A stretch of 64,000 nt of DNA from Azonexus sp. (GTDB taxonomy: Bacteria; Pseudomonadota; Gammaproteobacteria; Burkholderiales; Rhodocyclaceae), in contig NZ_JAKLLH010000008.1 in assembly GCF_023150235.1 (NCBI RefSeq), positions 1-64,000 on the forward strand, read 5' to 3'. This document shows positions 33,900 to 43,315 of the stretch, one piece after another (the stretch's first letter is position 1; every line of letters starts with the position of its first letter). Below the pieces are notes generated by a model. The model was given only the letters and a program-made list of their open reading frames with translations, did no database searches and had not been told where the DNA came from. A program made the translations under genes and the position numbers.

Positions 33900-36041
33900 A
33901 TGGCAGTCGATCGGAGATACCGACGCTCCAGGGGACGAGGCCTGGGCGTGTCGCTGGCCGTTGCACTGTCTCTCGTCACCGCCGCCGCCTTGGCGGCCGG
34001 CGATGAGGACATTTATTTCAGCGAGTTGCCCATCGTGGCTTCGGTCAGCCGCCTGCCGCAGCGCCTGGCGGACGCGCCGGGGGCCGTCACCGTGATCGAC
34101 CGGGCCTTGATCAAGGCCTCGGGGGCGCGTCATTTTGTCGACTTGCTGCGACTGGTTCCGGGATTTCAGGTTACTCCGCATAACCAGGAAGGCGGGATCG
34201 TTGCATATCATGGCCTGAGCAATGAGGAGTACACCCCGCGTGTCCAGGTTCTGCTGGATGGGCGCTCCCTGTATTCGCCGCTGTTCAAGAGCGGTGTCAA
34301 TTGGAACCTCATTCCCGTGGCCCTCGAAAATATCGAGCGCATCGAGGTCATGCGCGGTGCCAACGGGGTTTCCTACGGCTCCAACGCCTTGCTCGGCGTC
34401 ATCAATATCATCACCCAGGATGCCTCCCAGACACATGGCTGGATGGTGGCAGGGAACCACGGTAATAATTCCGTGCACGATCAGACCGTGCGCTGGGGGG
34501 GGCGGCTGGGGGGCGCGGATCTCCGTATGACCGCCCGGCGTACAGGGGATGGCGGCTTTCAGAAAATGTTCGATGGCTCGCTCGGTTGGTTCGACCCGCA
34601 TGATTCTCGGCATGCCGATCTTTTCGATCTGCGCGCCGATGTTCCGCTGGGGAATCGCGACGAATTGCGAATCGGGCTCAGTCATGCCGAAGATGTGTCG
34701 CAATACGGTCGACCGGCAAATCTCGGCGATCCTCTACGGGATTTATCCCAGCACTCGACCTCGCTCAGTCTCGAATGGTCGCGCGTATTGGCTCCCGGCG
34801 AGGAGCTGAAATTACGCTACTCGCATGTGGATGACTGGTTTTCCAGCGTTTACAACGAGCGCGTTTCCTTTAGCCCGCCCATCGGGCAGAACCTCGTCTT
34901 CATCAGTCGCAACCGCTTGGGTGGGCGCTCGACGGTCGACGATTTCGAGTTCCAGCACCTGTTTTCGCCCTGGCGCAAGGCGCGGCTGGTTTGGGGGGGC
35001 GCCCTGAAATATGTCACTCTCGAATCGGAAAACCAGTTTTTCCTGGCGCCACGCCAGGAGCGTTCAACGCAGCGCGTGTTCGGCAATCTGGAGTGGAATA
35101 TCGATTCTGCATGGTTGATGAATCTTGGGGTCAGCGTTGAAAACGACAGCGTTGCCGGAGCCTTTGCCGATCCGCGTGCCAGCATCAGCTATCGCCTGCT
35201 GCCCGATCACACCCTGCGCATGATTGCTTCGCGCGCGCATCGTACCCCCAGCCTGTACGAAGCCAACGGCAGTCAGCGCAAATTTTCCGATAGCGCGGCA
35301 AGCCCGGTCGATATGACTTATCTCGCCCAGGGAGGGTTGAATGCCGAGCGCATCGATACGCTGGAAGCCGGCTATCTGGGCGAATGGAAAAACTTGCGGG
35401 CCAGTCTGGACCTGCGTGTTTTCCGCGAACGCATCCCCAATCGCATCCAGATTGTTCCCGGCGCCCTGCCCGCCTCGATGGCGGACGATCGCGATACCGA
35501 CAAGGACCGTCTGTTCGATCCCGGCCTGACCCTGGGTGGAACGCCCTTCCCTTATGGCCGTGCCGATGCGGCGATGAATCTGGAAAATGTCGTGGTCAGG
35601 GGCTACGAGTACCAGTTGCGCTGGCAGCCCTTTGAAAGCACCCGGGTGCTTTACAACCATGCCTTGATCCAGACCGAGGCCACTCTCGGTGACGTGAGCC
35701 GCATTGCCGAGAAATATCTCGAAAATATCGACAAAGTCTCTGCTCAGACCCGGCACTCGGCACCCCACAAAAGCCAGTCGGCGATGCTGATGCAGCAGTT
35801 GCCCTACGAATTCGATCTGTCGGTGATGTACTACAAGAGCGGACGGATGCAGTGGCTGCGCAACTCCTACACCAATCCCTACGAACGTATCGACTGGCGC
35901 CTGGCGCGCGCTTTCAAGCTTGGTGCGACGCGCCTCGAACTCGCCTATACCGCGCAGATGGCCAACCATGACATGGAAGGCCGGCGCAATAGCCGGGTGG
36001 CCAAGGAGTTGCACTGGTTGTCGCTACGTCTCGACTTCTGA
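33900..36041 (+). CDS. TonB-dependent outer-membrane receptor
   Basis: A 713-residue outer-membrane receptor. A signal peptide (cleavage near ALAAGDE, residue ~33) precedes a plug domain. The plug carries family motifs such as RHFVDLLRLVPGFQV, VQVLLDGRSLYSPLF, ENIERIEVMRGANGVSYGSNALLGVINIIT (in pieces). About 22 beta strands follow, ending with the aromatic terminus LSLRLDF. No clear N-terminal TonB-box consensus is visible. The convergent neighbours encode a periplasmic binding protein and a c-di-GMP sensor. Substrate unknown; the nearby cob genes alone do not make it BtuB. Confidence 0.92.
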   Translation: MAVDRRYRRSRGRGLGVSLAVALSLVTAAALAAGDEDIYFSELPIVASVSRLPQRLADAPGAVTVIDRALIKASGARHFVDLLRLVPGFQVTPHNQEGGIVAYHGLSNEEYTPRVQVLLDGRSLYSPLFKSGVNWNLIPVALENIERIEVMRGANGVSYGSNALLGVINIITQDASQTHGWMVAGNHGNNSVHDQTVRWGGRLGGADLRMTARRTGDGGFQKMFDGSLGWFDPHDSRHADLFDLRADVPLGNRDELRIGLSHAEDVSQYGRPANLGDPLRDLSQHSTSLSLEWSRVLAPGEELKLRYSHVDDWFSSVYNERVSFSPPIGQNLVFISRNRLGGRSTVDDFEFQHLFSPWRKARLVWGGALKYVTLESENQFFLAPRQERSTQRVFGNLEWNIDSAWLMNLGVSVENDSVAGAFADPRASISYRLLPDHTLRMIASRAHRTPSLYEANGSQRKFSDSAASPVDMTYLAQGGLNAERIDTLEAGYLGEWKNLRASLDLRVFRERIPNRIQIVPGALPASMADDRDTDKDRLFDPGLTLGGTPFPYGRADAAMNLENVVVRGYEYQLRWQPFESTRVLYNHALIQTEATLGDVSRIAEKYLENIDKVSAQTRHSAPHKSQSAMLMQQLPYEFDLSVMYYKSGRMQWLRNSYTNPYERIDWRLARAFKLGATRLELAYTAQMANHDMEGRRNSRVAKELHWLSLRLDF

Positions 36042-36070
36042 ACCCGGGTTTTTCCCGGTCGCCACGGTTC

Positions 36071-38164
36071 TTAGCCACCCCGGATGACCGCGCCTTCGAG
36101 CCAGACCTCCAGCGGCTCGCAGGGGGCGACTGCGTGGCCCTGGCCGTAATCCAGGCCCAGCGATTTCAGCACGCCCAGGCTGTCGATGTCGGCGATGTCG
36201 GCGGCAATCGACTGGATGCCGAGATCGGCGGCGATTTCCTTGACGGCTCGCAGCAGCGCGGTCGAAGTCTTGTTGCTACCTGCTTGCTGGGTCAGGCTGG
36301 GGCTGATCTTGATGAATGCCGGGGCCAGGGTGCGTAATTGCCCGAAGGAAGACATGCTGCCACCGAATTCCTGCAGCCCGATGCTCAGGCCGAGTTTGCA
36401 TGCCTCGTGCGCAAAACTGCTCAGTTGTGAGGCACGGCGGGTCGACAACTCTTCCGAAAAGAGCAGGCACAGTCCACTGCCGTCCAGGCGGTAGCGGCCG
36501 AGCAGGGTGGCGATGTATTTCAGTGTTGCCGGGCGGTCGACCGTGGATGGCGAGAGTGGCACCAGGCAACACAGGTTGCGTGCATTGTCGCGGGCGCGGG
36601 CCAGTGCCTGGATCGTGGTGGCGAGCAGATAATGGTCCACCGCTTCCGACAAGTCGTAGCGCTCGGCGGCATCGATCAAGGCCGGCAGGAGGATGGGAGC
36701 GCGGCCGGGTTCGTTCATGCGGGCGCTAATTTCGACCAAGTGCCGGTTTGGCAGGCCGGATTGCAGCGCGCGCAGGGGTAGGGCGTCGACCTGGAGGCGC
36801 TGTTCGGCGAGCGCTTCCGGGATGCGCAAGGCCCACTGTCCATCGTGCTGGCGGCGGTTGCCGGCATTTTCCGGTTGATGCGCGCAGACCCGGTTGCGGC
36901 CGGAGTCCTTGGCTTGGTAGCAGGCCTGGTCGCCGGCCGCGAGAACATCCTTGATGCGGCGGATGTGGCGGTCAACCACGGTCACGCCGATGCTGGCGCC
37001 GATGGCGAAAACCTTGTCCTGCCAGATGAAGCGATAATCGCCGGCAAGCATGCAGACGTCTTCGGCAATCTGTAGCGCATTCGGCAGCTTGCAGTCGTGC
37101 AGGATGATGCCGAATTCATCGCCTCCCAGGCGACCAAGAATATCCTCGTCGCGCAGGCGAGTGAGGAACAACTGGGCGATCTGGCGCAGCAATTCGTCAC
37201 CGGCAAGGTGGCCGCAGGCATCGTTCACCGGCTTGAAACGATCCAGGTCGATGAACAGGACACAGAACTCACTGCCTCCGGCTTGTACCGAGCGCAAGGC
37301 TTTTTCCAGGCGCGACTCGAACTCGCGCCGGTTGACCAGGCCGGTCAGGGCATCGTGGCGTGCCTGATAAGCCAACTGGGCAGTGGCTTCCTCGATACGC
37401 AACTGCATCGAGTGATGCACCTCCTCGATATGCTCGGCCATTTCGTTGAAACCGCGCTCCAGGATGCCGATTTCGCCGCCGGTACTCTCGGAAACCCGCG
37501 TGTCGAACTGGGCTCCCGACATCTTGCGTACCGCTGCGGCCAGTTGCCTTACCGGTGCCGACATGCCATCGGCGACAACGACGGCGAGTATGCCGAGCGG
37601 CAGAAGGCCCAGGAGGATGATGAAAGTTGCCTGCTCCAGCAATTCGCGACGCTTGTTGCCGAGTTCGCGCTTGTCGAATTCGACGAAGACGTGACCGATC
37701 ACTTCCGCAGAAGCGGCTTCACTACTGGGTGAGGAAAACTCGAACAGGACGTCGCTTTCACTGGCCGAGCGCTTGACTGGAGCGCCGTAGGCAATCCAGG
37801 TCTCGGTTTCGGCAACCGGCCCGGGCGCTGGCAGCGGGCTTCGCAACTGGTCGCTGGTCAGCGATACCCGGCCGCTGACGGCGATGGCCTTGCCCTTCTG
37901 ATTGACGATGATTGCCGCCTTGACGCCAGATTCCTGCAGGGTGGCGTGGGCCAGGCTGTGCAGACCGTCGATATGCCCGGCAATGATGCCGTATTCGCTG
38001 ATCGGTGCCAGGTAGCGCACCGTGGACAGGGCCTTGGCCTTGAGTTCGTCTTCCAGGCTGGCGATTCCCGTCGCCGTGAAGAAAAAAACCAGGGCGATGG
38101 AAATCAGGCCGCTTGGCAGCAGGGTCAATAGCAGAAGTCGCTGGCGCAAGGTCGGACCGCTCAT
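36071..38164 (-). CDS. Membrane sensor with HAMP, GGDEF and degenerate EAL domains
   Basis: A 697-residue inner-membrane protein. Two helices (residues ~8-30 and ~175-200) flank a periplasmic sensor, followed by HAMP (to ~255), a GGDEF domain with intact GGDEF at 347-351 and an RhxxL-free active loop, then an EAL-like domain (~440-690). The EAL motif, the metal-binding residues and DFGTGYSS (here EFGGSMSS) are lost, so phosphodiesterase activity is unlikely. It probably makes c-di-GMP or, like LapD, senses it. The start overlaps the stop of the binding-protein gene by four bases. Confidence 0.9.
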   Translation of the reverse strand: MSGPTLRQRLLLLTLLPSGLISIALVFFFTATGIASLEDELKAKALSTVRYLAPISEYGIIAGHIDGLHSLAHATLQESGVKAAIIVNQKGKAIAVSGRVSLTSDQLRSPLPAPGPVAETETWIAYGAPVKRSASESDVLFEFSSPSSEAASAEVIGHVFVEFDKRELGNKRRELLEQATFIILLGLLPLGILAVVVADGMSAPVRQLAAAVRKMSGAQFDTRVSESTGGEIGILERGFNEMAEHIEEVHHSMQLRIEEATAQLAYQARHDALTGLVNRREFESRLEKALRSVQAGGSEFCVLFIDLDRFKPVNDACGHLAGDELLRQIAQLFLTRLRDEDILGRLGGDEFGIILHDCKLPNALQIAEDVCMLAGDYRFIWQDKVFAIGASIGVTVVDRHIRRIKDVLAAGDQACYQAKDSGRNRVCAHQPENAGNRRQHDGQWALRIPEALAEQRLQVDALPLRALQSGLPNRHLVEISARMNEPGRAPILLPALIDAAERYDLSEAVDHYLLATTIQALARARDNARNLCCLVPLSPSTVDRPATLKYIATLLGRYRLDGSGLCLLFSEELSTRRASQLSSFAHEACKLGLSIGLQEFGGSMSSFGQLRTLAPAFIKISPSLTQQAGSNKTSTALLRAVKEIAADLGIQSIAADIADIDSLGVLKSLGLDYGQGHAVAPCEPLEVWLEGAVIRGG

Positions 38165-39066
38165 CTCGCCTCCCGCTCGTGCGTCAGGGCGCGTCTCACC
38201 GCGGCCTCATCGGGCAGTGCCAGGCCGAGAGACTCGGCGACGTTCTGGTTGATCGAAATCGCGAATTGGTTGGGAGGCATCGGTGGCGGCAGGCTGGAGC
38301 CGAGTGTGGCGAGCAATTCGGCGGTCTGGCGGGCAATCTGTGTCGGTGTCGAATACAGGGCTGCCAGTGCGCCAGCCTGAACGAAGGCGGCGGAAAAGGC
38401 AATCACCGGCTTTTGATAGCGGTAGCTGGTGACCAGGATGCTGCGGATGTTGTCGCGCTTGTAAATCGTCGCATCGGGCATCGCAAGCAGGATGTTGTTG
38501 CGGGCAAACAGGTTGTTGAGTGCCGGCAGGAGATTGCCTTCGCCGTCGCTATCCTCGCTGTCGGGCGTCAGCCCCTGATTCAGCAGCGCTTGGCGGAGAG
38601 CGGGAAATTGCGGACGGGTATCGTGGCTGAGCAGCAGGCCGATGCGTTTTTGCTGCGGCAGGAGGTGACGGGCAAAGGCGGCGAGCCGAGCCGGCGGCTG
38701 ATCGAGATAGATGGCGCTGACCCGCGCCTTGTGCTTGCCATGTTCGGCAAGAATGCGCTCGTAGTTCTGGCGCGGCAGCAGGACGGCGAGTATGGGTGTG
38801 TTGCCGCCACGCGCCAGTGCCTGTCGCAGGGCATCGGTACCTGCCGCCACGATGATTTCGGTGGCTGGGGGCGGTAACGAAAAGTGCTCCGGCGAAGGGT
38901 AGAGCCCCAGCGGGAAACGTGCTGGGTCCAGGGTATCGCCGAGCGCGCGCGCATATTCCGCGTAGGGGCCGCTGTGCTGGTTGAGTACGAGTGCCACCGT
39001 TCCGCCGTGCGCCGTAGGCAGGAAGAGCAGGAACAGGAGGATGCGAAAGATCTTGGCGCGCAGCAT
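38161..39066 (-). CDS. ABC-type periplasmic substrate-binding-like protein
   Basis: A 301-residue exported protein (signal MLRAKIFRILLFLLFLPTAHG). It has the two-lobed fold of the uncharacterised ABC_sub_bind family: VALVLNQHSGPYAEYA, EIIVAAGTDALRQAL, RIGLLLSHDTRPQFPAL and SYRYQKPVIAFSAAFV. No permease or ATPase gene is nearby. Its 4-bp overlap with the GGDEF sensor suggests it presents a ligand to that sensor's periplasmic domain rather than feeding a transporter. This coupling is inferred. Confidence 0.82.
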   Translation of the reverse strand: MLRAKIFRILLFLLFLPTAHGGTVALVLNQHSGPYAEYARALGDTLDPARFPLGLYPSPEHFSLPPPATEIIVAAGTDALRQALARGGNTPILAVLLPRQNYERILAEHGKHKARVSAIYLDQPPARLAAFARHLLPQQKRIGLLLSHDTRPQFPALRQALLNQGLTPDSEDSDGEGNLLPALNNLFARNNILLAMPDATIYKRDNIRSILVTSYRYQKPVIAFSAAFVQAGALAALYSTPTQIARQTAELLATLGSSLPPPMPPNQFAISINQNVAESLGLALPDEAAVRRALTHEREAR

Positions 39067-39166
39067 GGACCGCACTATAGCCTCAGCTTCTATGCCAGGC
39101 AATTGGTCCGGGGGCGACAGCGTAAACTGCCGGCGGTTCCGAAGGAAAGCCGGTGTACCGCACGCC

Positions 39167-39784
39167 TTAGCGTGTCGCTACCCGCTTTTGCATGAAATCG
39201 CGAATCTGCCCGGCGATTTCATGCGGCGGTGTTCCGTAAGCGTATTTCTTGATTACCCGTCCATCGGGGCCGAGCAAAATCATGCCGGCAGCGTGGTCGA
39301 CCGCGTAATTACCTTCGTTGCCGGGAACGCGGGCATAGCGGATGCGGAAATTATCGGCGGCGCGACGTACCAGCTGCGGCGAGCCGGTCAGGCCGAGAAT
39401 CCGCGGGTCGAAGAATTCGGTATAGGTCTTGAGCACCTTGCCGCTGTCCCGTTCCGGGTCCACGGTGATGAAAATGGCTTGCAGCCGAGCGGCGTCTTCG
39501 CCGAGCGTCTTGAGAATTTCCGCCATTTCGACCAGCGTGGTCGGACAGATGTCGGGGCAGTAGGTGTAGCCGAAGGCCAGTAACTGCAAGCGTCCGCGAA
39601 AATCCTCGTTACTTACGGCGCGCCCCAGCGGATCCTGCAGCAGGTAGCGCGGGATGATTTCATCGTCCTCGCCGGTGAGCGCATTGCGTTGTCCTGCCTG
39701 CTGCAGCAATTCCAGGCTGTGCTGGGATTGCGCCTGGGCCAGGCCGCAGATCAAGCAGAGCGACAGTAACAGTGGGCGGATCAT
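39167..39784 (-). CDS. SCO1/SenC-family copper chaperone or thiol reductase
   Basis: A 205-residue periplasmic protein with a signal peptide (ending AQAQS). It has a thioredoxin fold with the copper-binding CPDIC motif (FGYTYCPDICPTTL, ~residue 75-80) and the distal histidine in YAVDHAAGMI. SCO proteins deliver copper to cytochrome oxidase CuA or act in redox defence. The start at 39784 overlaps the preceding small gene by four bases. No oxidase genes are present in the window. Confidence 0.92.
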   Translation of the reverse strand: MIRPLLLSLCLICGLAQAQSQHSLELLQQAGQRNALTGEDDEIIPRYLLQDPLGRAVSNEDFRGRLQLLAFGYTYCPDICPTTLVEMAEILKTLGEDAARLQAIFITVDPERDSGKVLKTYTEFFDPRILGLTGSPQLVRRAADNFRIRYARVPGNEGNYAVDHAAGMILLGPDGRVIKKYAYGTPPHEIAGQIRDFMQKRVATR

Positions 39785-40122
39785 TGCCGGACAGGGAAGA
39801 TGCGGGCGAGTTCGGCTTCAGCGGCCGTCAGGCGTTCGACCAACTGCGTGGCTTCCGGGCAGGCACCGCCCTCGCCGTGGGCGAGAAAGGCCGCGTTGGT
39901 GGCATTTTCAAAAATTTCGCCATTTTCACGGGTCTTCGGCGCGGTCGTGGCGACGGCATTGCGAGCGCGGCTGACGATGGCCATTTGCTGGCAGGCTAGT
40001 GCGGTACCGTTGATCTTGCCCAGGGCGGTCAATGCGGCTTCTCCCGCGTCTTCCGCCGCGAATGCGGGCAGCGAGGGCAGGGTGAGCAGGGCCAGACAGG
40101 GGAGCAGGTGGCGAATCTTCAT
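39781..40122 (-). CDS. Small periplasmic protein of unknown function, upstream of SCO
   Basis: A 113-residue exported protein. The start at 40122 gives a signal peptide (HLLPCLALLTLPSLPAFAAE). The mature part is helical with two cysteines (ALACQQM and GGACPEA). A longer start at 40146 would be at the transcription start predicted from TATAAT at 40153-40158. Its ATGA overlap with the SCO gene suggests a linked role in copper or redox handling. The family is not recognised with certainty. Confidence 0.75.
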   Translation of the reverse strand: MKIRHLLPCLALLTLPSLPAFAAEDAGEAALTALGKINGTALACQQMAIVSRARNAVATTAPKTRENGEIFENATNAAFLAHGEGGACPEATQLVERLTAAEAELARIFPVRQ

Positions 40123-40152
40123 GTTCGGGGAGCCAGGAGAGGTCATGCCGGG

Positions 40153-40158
40153 ATTATA
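40153..40158 (-). promoter_or_regulatory. Candidate -10 box for the SCO operon
   Basis: A consensus TATAAT on the minus strand lies about 31 bases upstream of the 40122 start. The -35 region is an A-run rather than TTGACA, so an activator may be needed. Confidence 0.45.
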
Positions 40159-40246
40159 GACAGGCACCCCCGGCATTTTTTTCTCACAGATCAAAGAGTG
40201 CGCACGCTATTGCCCGCACCCGGAAATTTCGCGGAAGGTTCCGCCC

Positions 40247-41290
40247 TCAGCGATCATGGGCGAGCGTCGTGGCCAAGGGCGGATTCTGCGTGCTGCAGCT
40301 GCTGTTTTTCCACGCCTCGAGGGCTGTTGCCAGGCGTTGCCAGTCGGCCTCGGCGGCGGGCAGGCCGCAGCGCAGCAGCGGCTGTTCGGGAAAGCTGCGG
40401 ACCAGGATGCCGCGTGCAGCCAGGAAGTCGGCCAGCTCGCCGGCGCGTTCGCTGTGCAGCGTCGCGAACAGCGGCGTATGGCAGACTTCGCCGCAAGCGC
40501 CGAGCATCTCGGCCAGGCGGGCGCCGGCCGCCGCCAGGCGGGGGCGGGCGGCAGCTTGCCAGGCGCGGTCGGCCAATGCCAGCCGCGCCACTTCGCGGGC
40601 AGGGCCGGAAATCGCCCAGGGACCGAGCGCTTCGCGCAGCTTGTGGCGAATCTCCTCCGGCGCAAAGAGAAAGCCGACGCGGGCGCCGGCCAGGCCGAAG
40701 AACTTGCCCAGCGAGCGGAAGACGATCAGGTTCGGCGCGGCGGCGCTGGCGGCCTCCGGCGTTACGCTCAGTTCCGGGGAGGCGTCGACGAAAGCCTCGT
40801 CGACAAACAGCCAGCCGCCGCGCTTTTTCAACTGCGCCGCGGCGTCGAGCAAGCCATCGCGCGATTGCACGGCGGCGGTCGGATTGTTCGGGTGGCAGCA
40901 CAGCACATAGGGCGTCATCGCACTCAGTGCGCGTGTCAGCGGTGCGTTGGCGAGCAGGCGCAGCTTGTGTCCGGCCTGCTGCCAGGCGTGCGGATGCTCG
41001 GCGTAGAGCGGGCCGAGACAGGCTATTGCGGCACGCGGGAAAAGCGCCGGCAGCATCTGGATCGCCGCTTGCGAACCGGCCAGCGGCAACAGTTCGCCAT
41101 TGCCGTAGTACGCGGCGGCGGCGGCGGCAAGGCCGTCGTCGTCTTCCGGCAGGCGGTTCCAGACCTCGGCCGGCAGTGCCGGCACCGGCCAGCCCTGCGG
41201 GTTGATGCCGGTCGACAGGTCGAGCCAGTCGGCCAGCGGAATATTGTGGCGGGCTGCGGCGGCGCGCAGGCGGCCTCCGTGTTCAAGCAT
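40247..41290 (-). CDS. cobD: Threonine-phosphate decarboxylase
   Basis: PLP enzyme making (R)-1-amino-2-propanol phosphate for the cobalamin nucleotide loop. The 347-residue aminotransferase-fold protein has [11 protein letters not shown] at the N-terminus, [16 protein letters not shown], the PLP lysine in [13 protein letters not shown] and LRCGLP near the end. Its start overlaps the cbiB stop by eight bases. It is the last gene of the bluB-cbiB-cobD operon controlled by the riboswitch at 43095. Confidence 0.9.
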   Translation of the reverse strand: MLEHGGRLRAAAARHNIPLADWLDLSTGINPQGWPVPALPAEVWNRLPEDDDGLAAAAAAYYGNGELLPLAGSQAAIQMLPALFPRAAIACLGPLYAEHPHAWQQAGHKLRLLANAPLTRALSAMTPYVLCCHPNNPTAAVQSRDGLLDAAAQLKKRGGWLFVDEAFVDASPELSVTPEAASAAAPNLIVFRSLGKFFGLAGARVGFLFAPEEIRHKLREALGPWAISGPAREVARLALADRAWQAAARPRLAAAGARLAEMLGACGEVCHTPLFATLHSERAGELADFLAARGILVRSFPEQPLLRCGLPAAEADWQRLATALEAWKNSSCSTQNPPLATTLAHDR

Positions 41291-42266
41291 GGATCACTCC
41301 GGTAAAAAGTAGCAGCCAGCGAATCAGCCCCAGGAGCAACAGCGCTGCCAGCCAGAAGCGCAGCGTGCGTCGGACCAGGGCGATGGCGCGGGCCAGGTCG
41401 GCTGCATTTGGCGCCGGGCCGCAGCCGAGCGGCGGGCGGATTTCCTCGTGGCCGTGGTAGATCGCGGCCCCGCCCAAGAGCACGCTGAGGCTGCCGGCGC
41501 CGGCAGCCATCACCGGTCCGGCGTTCGGGCTGTCCCAGCCCGGTGCCTGCCGGCGCCAGCAGGCCAGCGCCTGGCGGGTCTGGCCGAGCCAGGCGTAGCT
41601 CAGCGCGGTGAGCCGGGCGGCCGGCCAGTTGAGCAGGTCGTCGATTTTCGCGGCAGCCCAGCCGAAGGCGTTGAAGCGCTCGTTGCGGTAGCCCCACATC
41701 GCATCCAGCGTATTGGCCAGACGGAACAGGATGACGGCAGGTGCGCCGCCGATGGCGAACCAGAACAGGGTCGCGAAAATCGCGTCGTTGCCGTTTTCCA
41801 GCACCGATTCGACGCCGGCCTTGGCGACGCCGGTGGCATCCAGTTGCGTGGTGTCGCGCGAGACGATCCAGCCGACCCGTTGCCGCGCCGCCGCCAGGTC
41901 GCCGGCGGCGAGCGGGCGGGCAATCGCCTCGGCGTGCTCGATCAGGCTCTGGGCGCCGAGCGCAAAATACAGCGCAATCACGTCGACCAGCCAGGCCAGC
42001 GGCGTCGGCAAGACCTGGCGCAGCAACAGCGCGAAGACCGCGAACGGCAGCACCGCGAGCCCCCAGGCGAGAACGCCGGGGCCGCGCTGGTGGCGGTTGA
42101 GCAGGCGTTCGAGAAAATTGGCGTAATGGCCGAAGCCGACCAGCGGGTGATAGCGGCCGACTTCGCCAAAACGCCGGTCGAGTCCGACGCCCGCCAGCGC
42201 AGCCAGCGGCATGGCCAGCGCGGGCCAGGCGGTGGCGAACAGCCCGGCGGCGGGCGCTGAACTCAT
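41283..42266 (-). CDS. cbiB: Adenosylcobinamide-phosphate synthase
   Basis: Inner-membrane enzyme joining aminopropanol (or its phosphate) to adenosylcobyric acid. The 327 residues have about five membrane segments and the CbiB motifs [35 protein letters not shown] (in pieces), [14 protein letters not shown] and [21 protein letters not shown]. It overlaps bluB by four bases at its start. Confidence 0.93.
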   Translation of the reverse strand: MSSAPAAGLFATAWPALAMPLAALAGVGLDRRFGEVGRYHPLVGFGHYANFLERLLNRHQRGPGVLAWGLAVLPFAVFALLLRQVLPTPLAWLVDVIALYFALGAQSLIEHAEAIARPLAAGDLAAARQRVGWIVSRDTTQLDATGVAKAGVESVLENGNDAIFATLFWFAIGGAPAVILFRLANTLDAMWGYRNERFNAFGWAAAKIDDLLNWPAARLTALSYAWLGQTRQALACWRRQAPGWDSPNAGPVMAAGAGSLSVLLGGAAIYHGHEEIRPPLGCGPAPNAADLARAIALVRRTLRFWLAALLLLGLIRWLLLFTGVIHA

Positions 42267-43027
42267 CGCGGGAACTGGCCGCGCGTCTGGATATCTTCTT
42301 GCAGGCGGGCGACGGTGGCAGTCAGCGCGTCGGCATGCTCGGGGTCGGCACGCCCCCAGCTGTCGTAGTAAAGCAGATCGGCGACCGGCAGGCGCGGTAG
42401 CCAGCCGGCTTTTTCCAGCTCCGGTTTTTCATGGAAATGGCTGACATAGCCGATGCAGAGGTAGGCAATGGGCACAATATCGCGCGGCATGCCGAGCGCG
42501 TCCTGTAGCGCCGCTTCGTTGAAGATACTGACCCAGCCGACGCCCAGACCTTCGGCACGGGCGGCCAGCCACAGGTTTTGTACCGCACAGACGCTGCTGT
42601 AAAGGTCCATGGTCGGAATATGGGTACGGCCGATCACGACCGGCCCGGTCCGTTTGCGGTCACAGGTGATGCACAGATTGATGGGCGATTCGACGATGCC
42701 TTCGAGCTTGAGCTTGCTGTAGAAATCCTGTTTTTCTGCCGGGAAGAGCGTGGCTGCTTCCTGGTGGGCCTGGTCGAAAAGCGTTCGTACCCGCTGCTTG
42801 ACCTCGCGGTCGCGGACGACCAGAAAGTTCCAGGGCTGCATGAAGCCGACCGAGGGGGCGTGGTGTGCCGCCAGCAGGACGCGGGCAAGCACTTCCTCGG
42901 GGACCGCTTGCGGCAGGAATTGGCCGCGTACGTCGCGGCGGCTGAAAATGGTCTCGTATACCGCCGAGCGTGCGGCGTCGGAAAAAGCGTGCGCCGTCGG
43001 TGCGCGATCGTGGGCTTGGTTTTCCAT
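42263..43027 (-). CDS. bluB: 5,6-Dimethylbenzimidazole synthase
   Basis: Oxygen-dependent flavin-destructase that converts FMNH2 to the lower ligand of B12. The 254-residue nitroreductase-fold protein has [12 protein letters not shown] at the N-terminus, [17 protein letters not shown], the [11 protein letters not shown] segment, [22 protein letters not shown] (in pieces) and [10 protein letters not shown]. The start at 43027 follows AAGGGG. It is the first gene after the cobalamin riboswitch on this strand. Needing O2, it contrasts with the anaerobic ubiUVT genes in the same genome. Confidence 0.93.
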   Translation of the reverse strand: MENQAHDRAPTAHAFSDAARSAVYETIFSRRDVRGQFLPQAVPEEVLARVLLAAHHAPSVGFMQPWNFLVVRDREVKQRVRTLFDQAHQEAATLFPAEKQDFYSKLKLEGIVESPINLCITCDRKRTGPVVIGRTHIPTMDLYSSVCAVQNLWLAARAEGLGVGWVSIFNEAALQDALGMPRDIVPIAYLCIGYVSHFHEKPELEKAGWLPRLPVADLLYYDSWGRADPEHADALTATVARLQEDIQTRGQFPR

Positions 43028-43094
43028 GGATTCCCCTTCTGGAAAATGGCGGCTGCCTGGCCGTGCAGTCCGTTTTGCCGATGTGCGGCATCTC

Positions 43095-43242
43095 CCGGCC
43101 GGTCTTCTGACTCGGGTTCTGCCGGCGGCTGCGCCTTCCCGGCTTGGCGCCAGTGGCATCTGCAGCAGCCGTCCCCCTCACAGCGTTGGGCACGTGGCGG
43201 AATCGCACCGCCTTCCCGATTCTCCATCCGTGGATGGCACCA
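43095..43242 (-). promoter_or_regulatory. Cobalamin riboswitch upstream of bluB-cbiB-cobD
   Basis: The minus-strand RNA contains the B12 box GTCAGAAGACCGGCC (43111-43097), the GCCACTG element (43157-43151), and a GAAGGCGGTGCGATTCCGCC hairpin region, ending at GGTGCC near 43241. No terminator is evident before bluB, so translational control is more likely here. Confidence 0.92.
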
Positions 43243-43250
43243 GGAGACTT

Positions 43251-43267
43251 GCCCGAACCATTCGGGC
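43251..43267. repeat. Inverted repeat between the riboswitch and cobQ
   Basis: GCCCGAA-CCA-TTCGGGC lies between the divergent bluB leader and cobQ. It could be an operator or the base of a leader hairpin. Confidence 0.4.
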
Positions 43268-43315
43268 GGGGGCGATGGTGCCATAATTACGGACTTTTTT
43301 CACATCGTCGTCGCC

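Noticed and set aside
33900..36041. Calling the TonB receptor BtuB because cobalamin genes lie nearby
   Set aside because: No cobalamin riboswitch precedes it, it is separated from the cob genes by unrelated operons, and no BtuB-specific features could be named.
36042..36070. Possible terminator between the TonB receptor and the GGDEF gene
   Set aside because: The CCGGG-TTTTT-CCCGG stem is only five base pairs and has no T-run after it, too weak to list.
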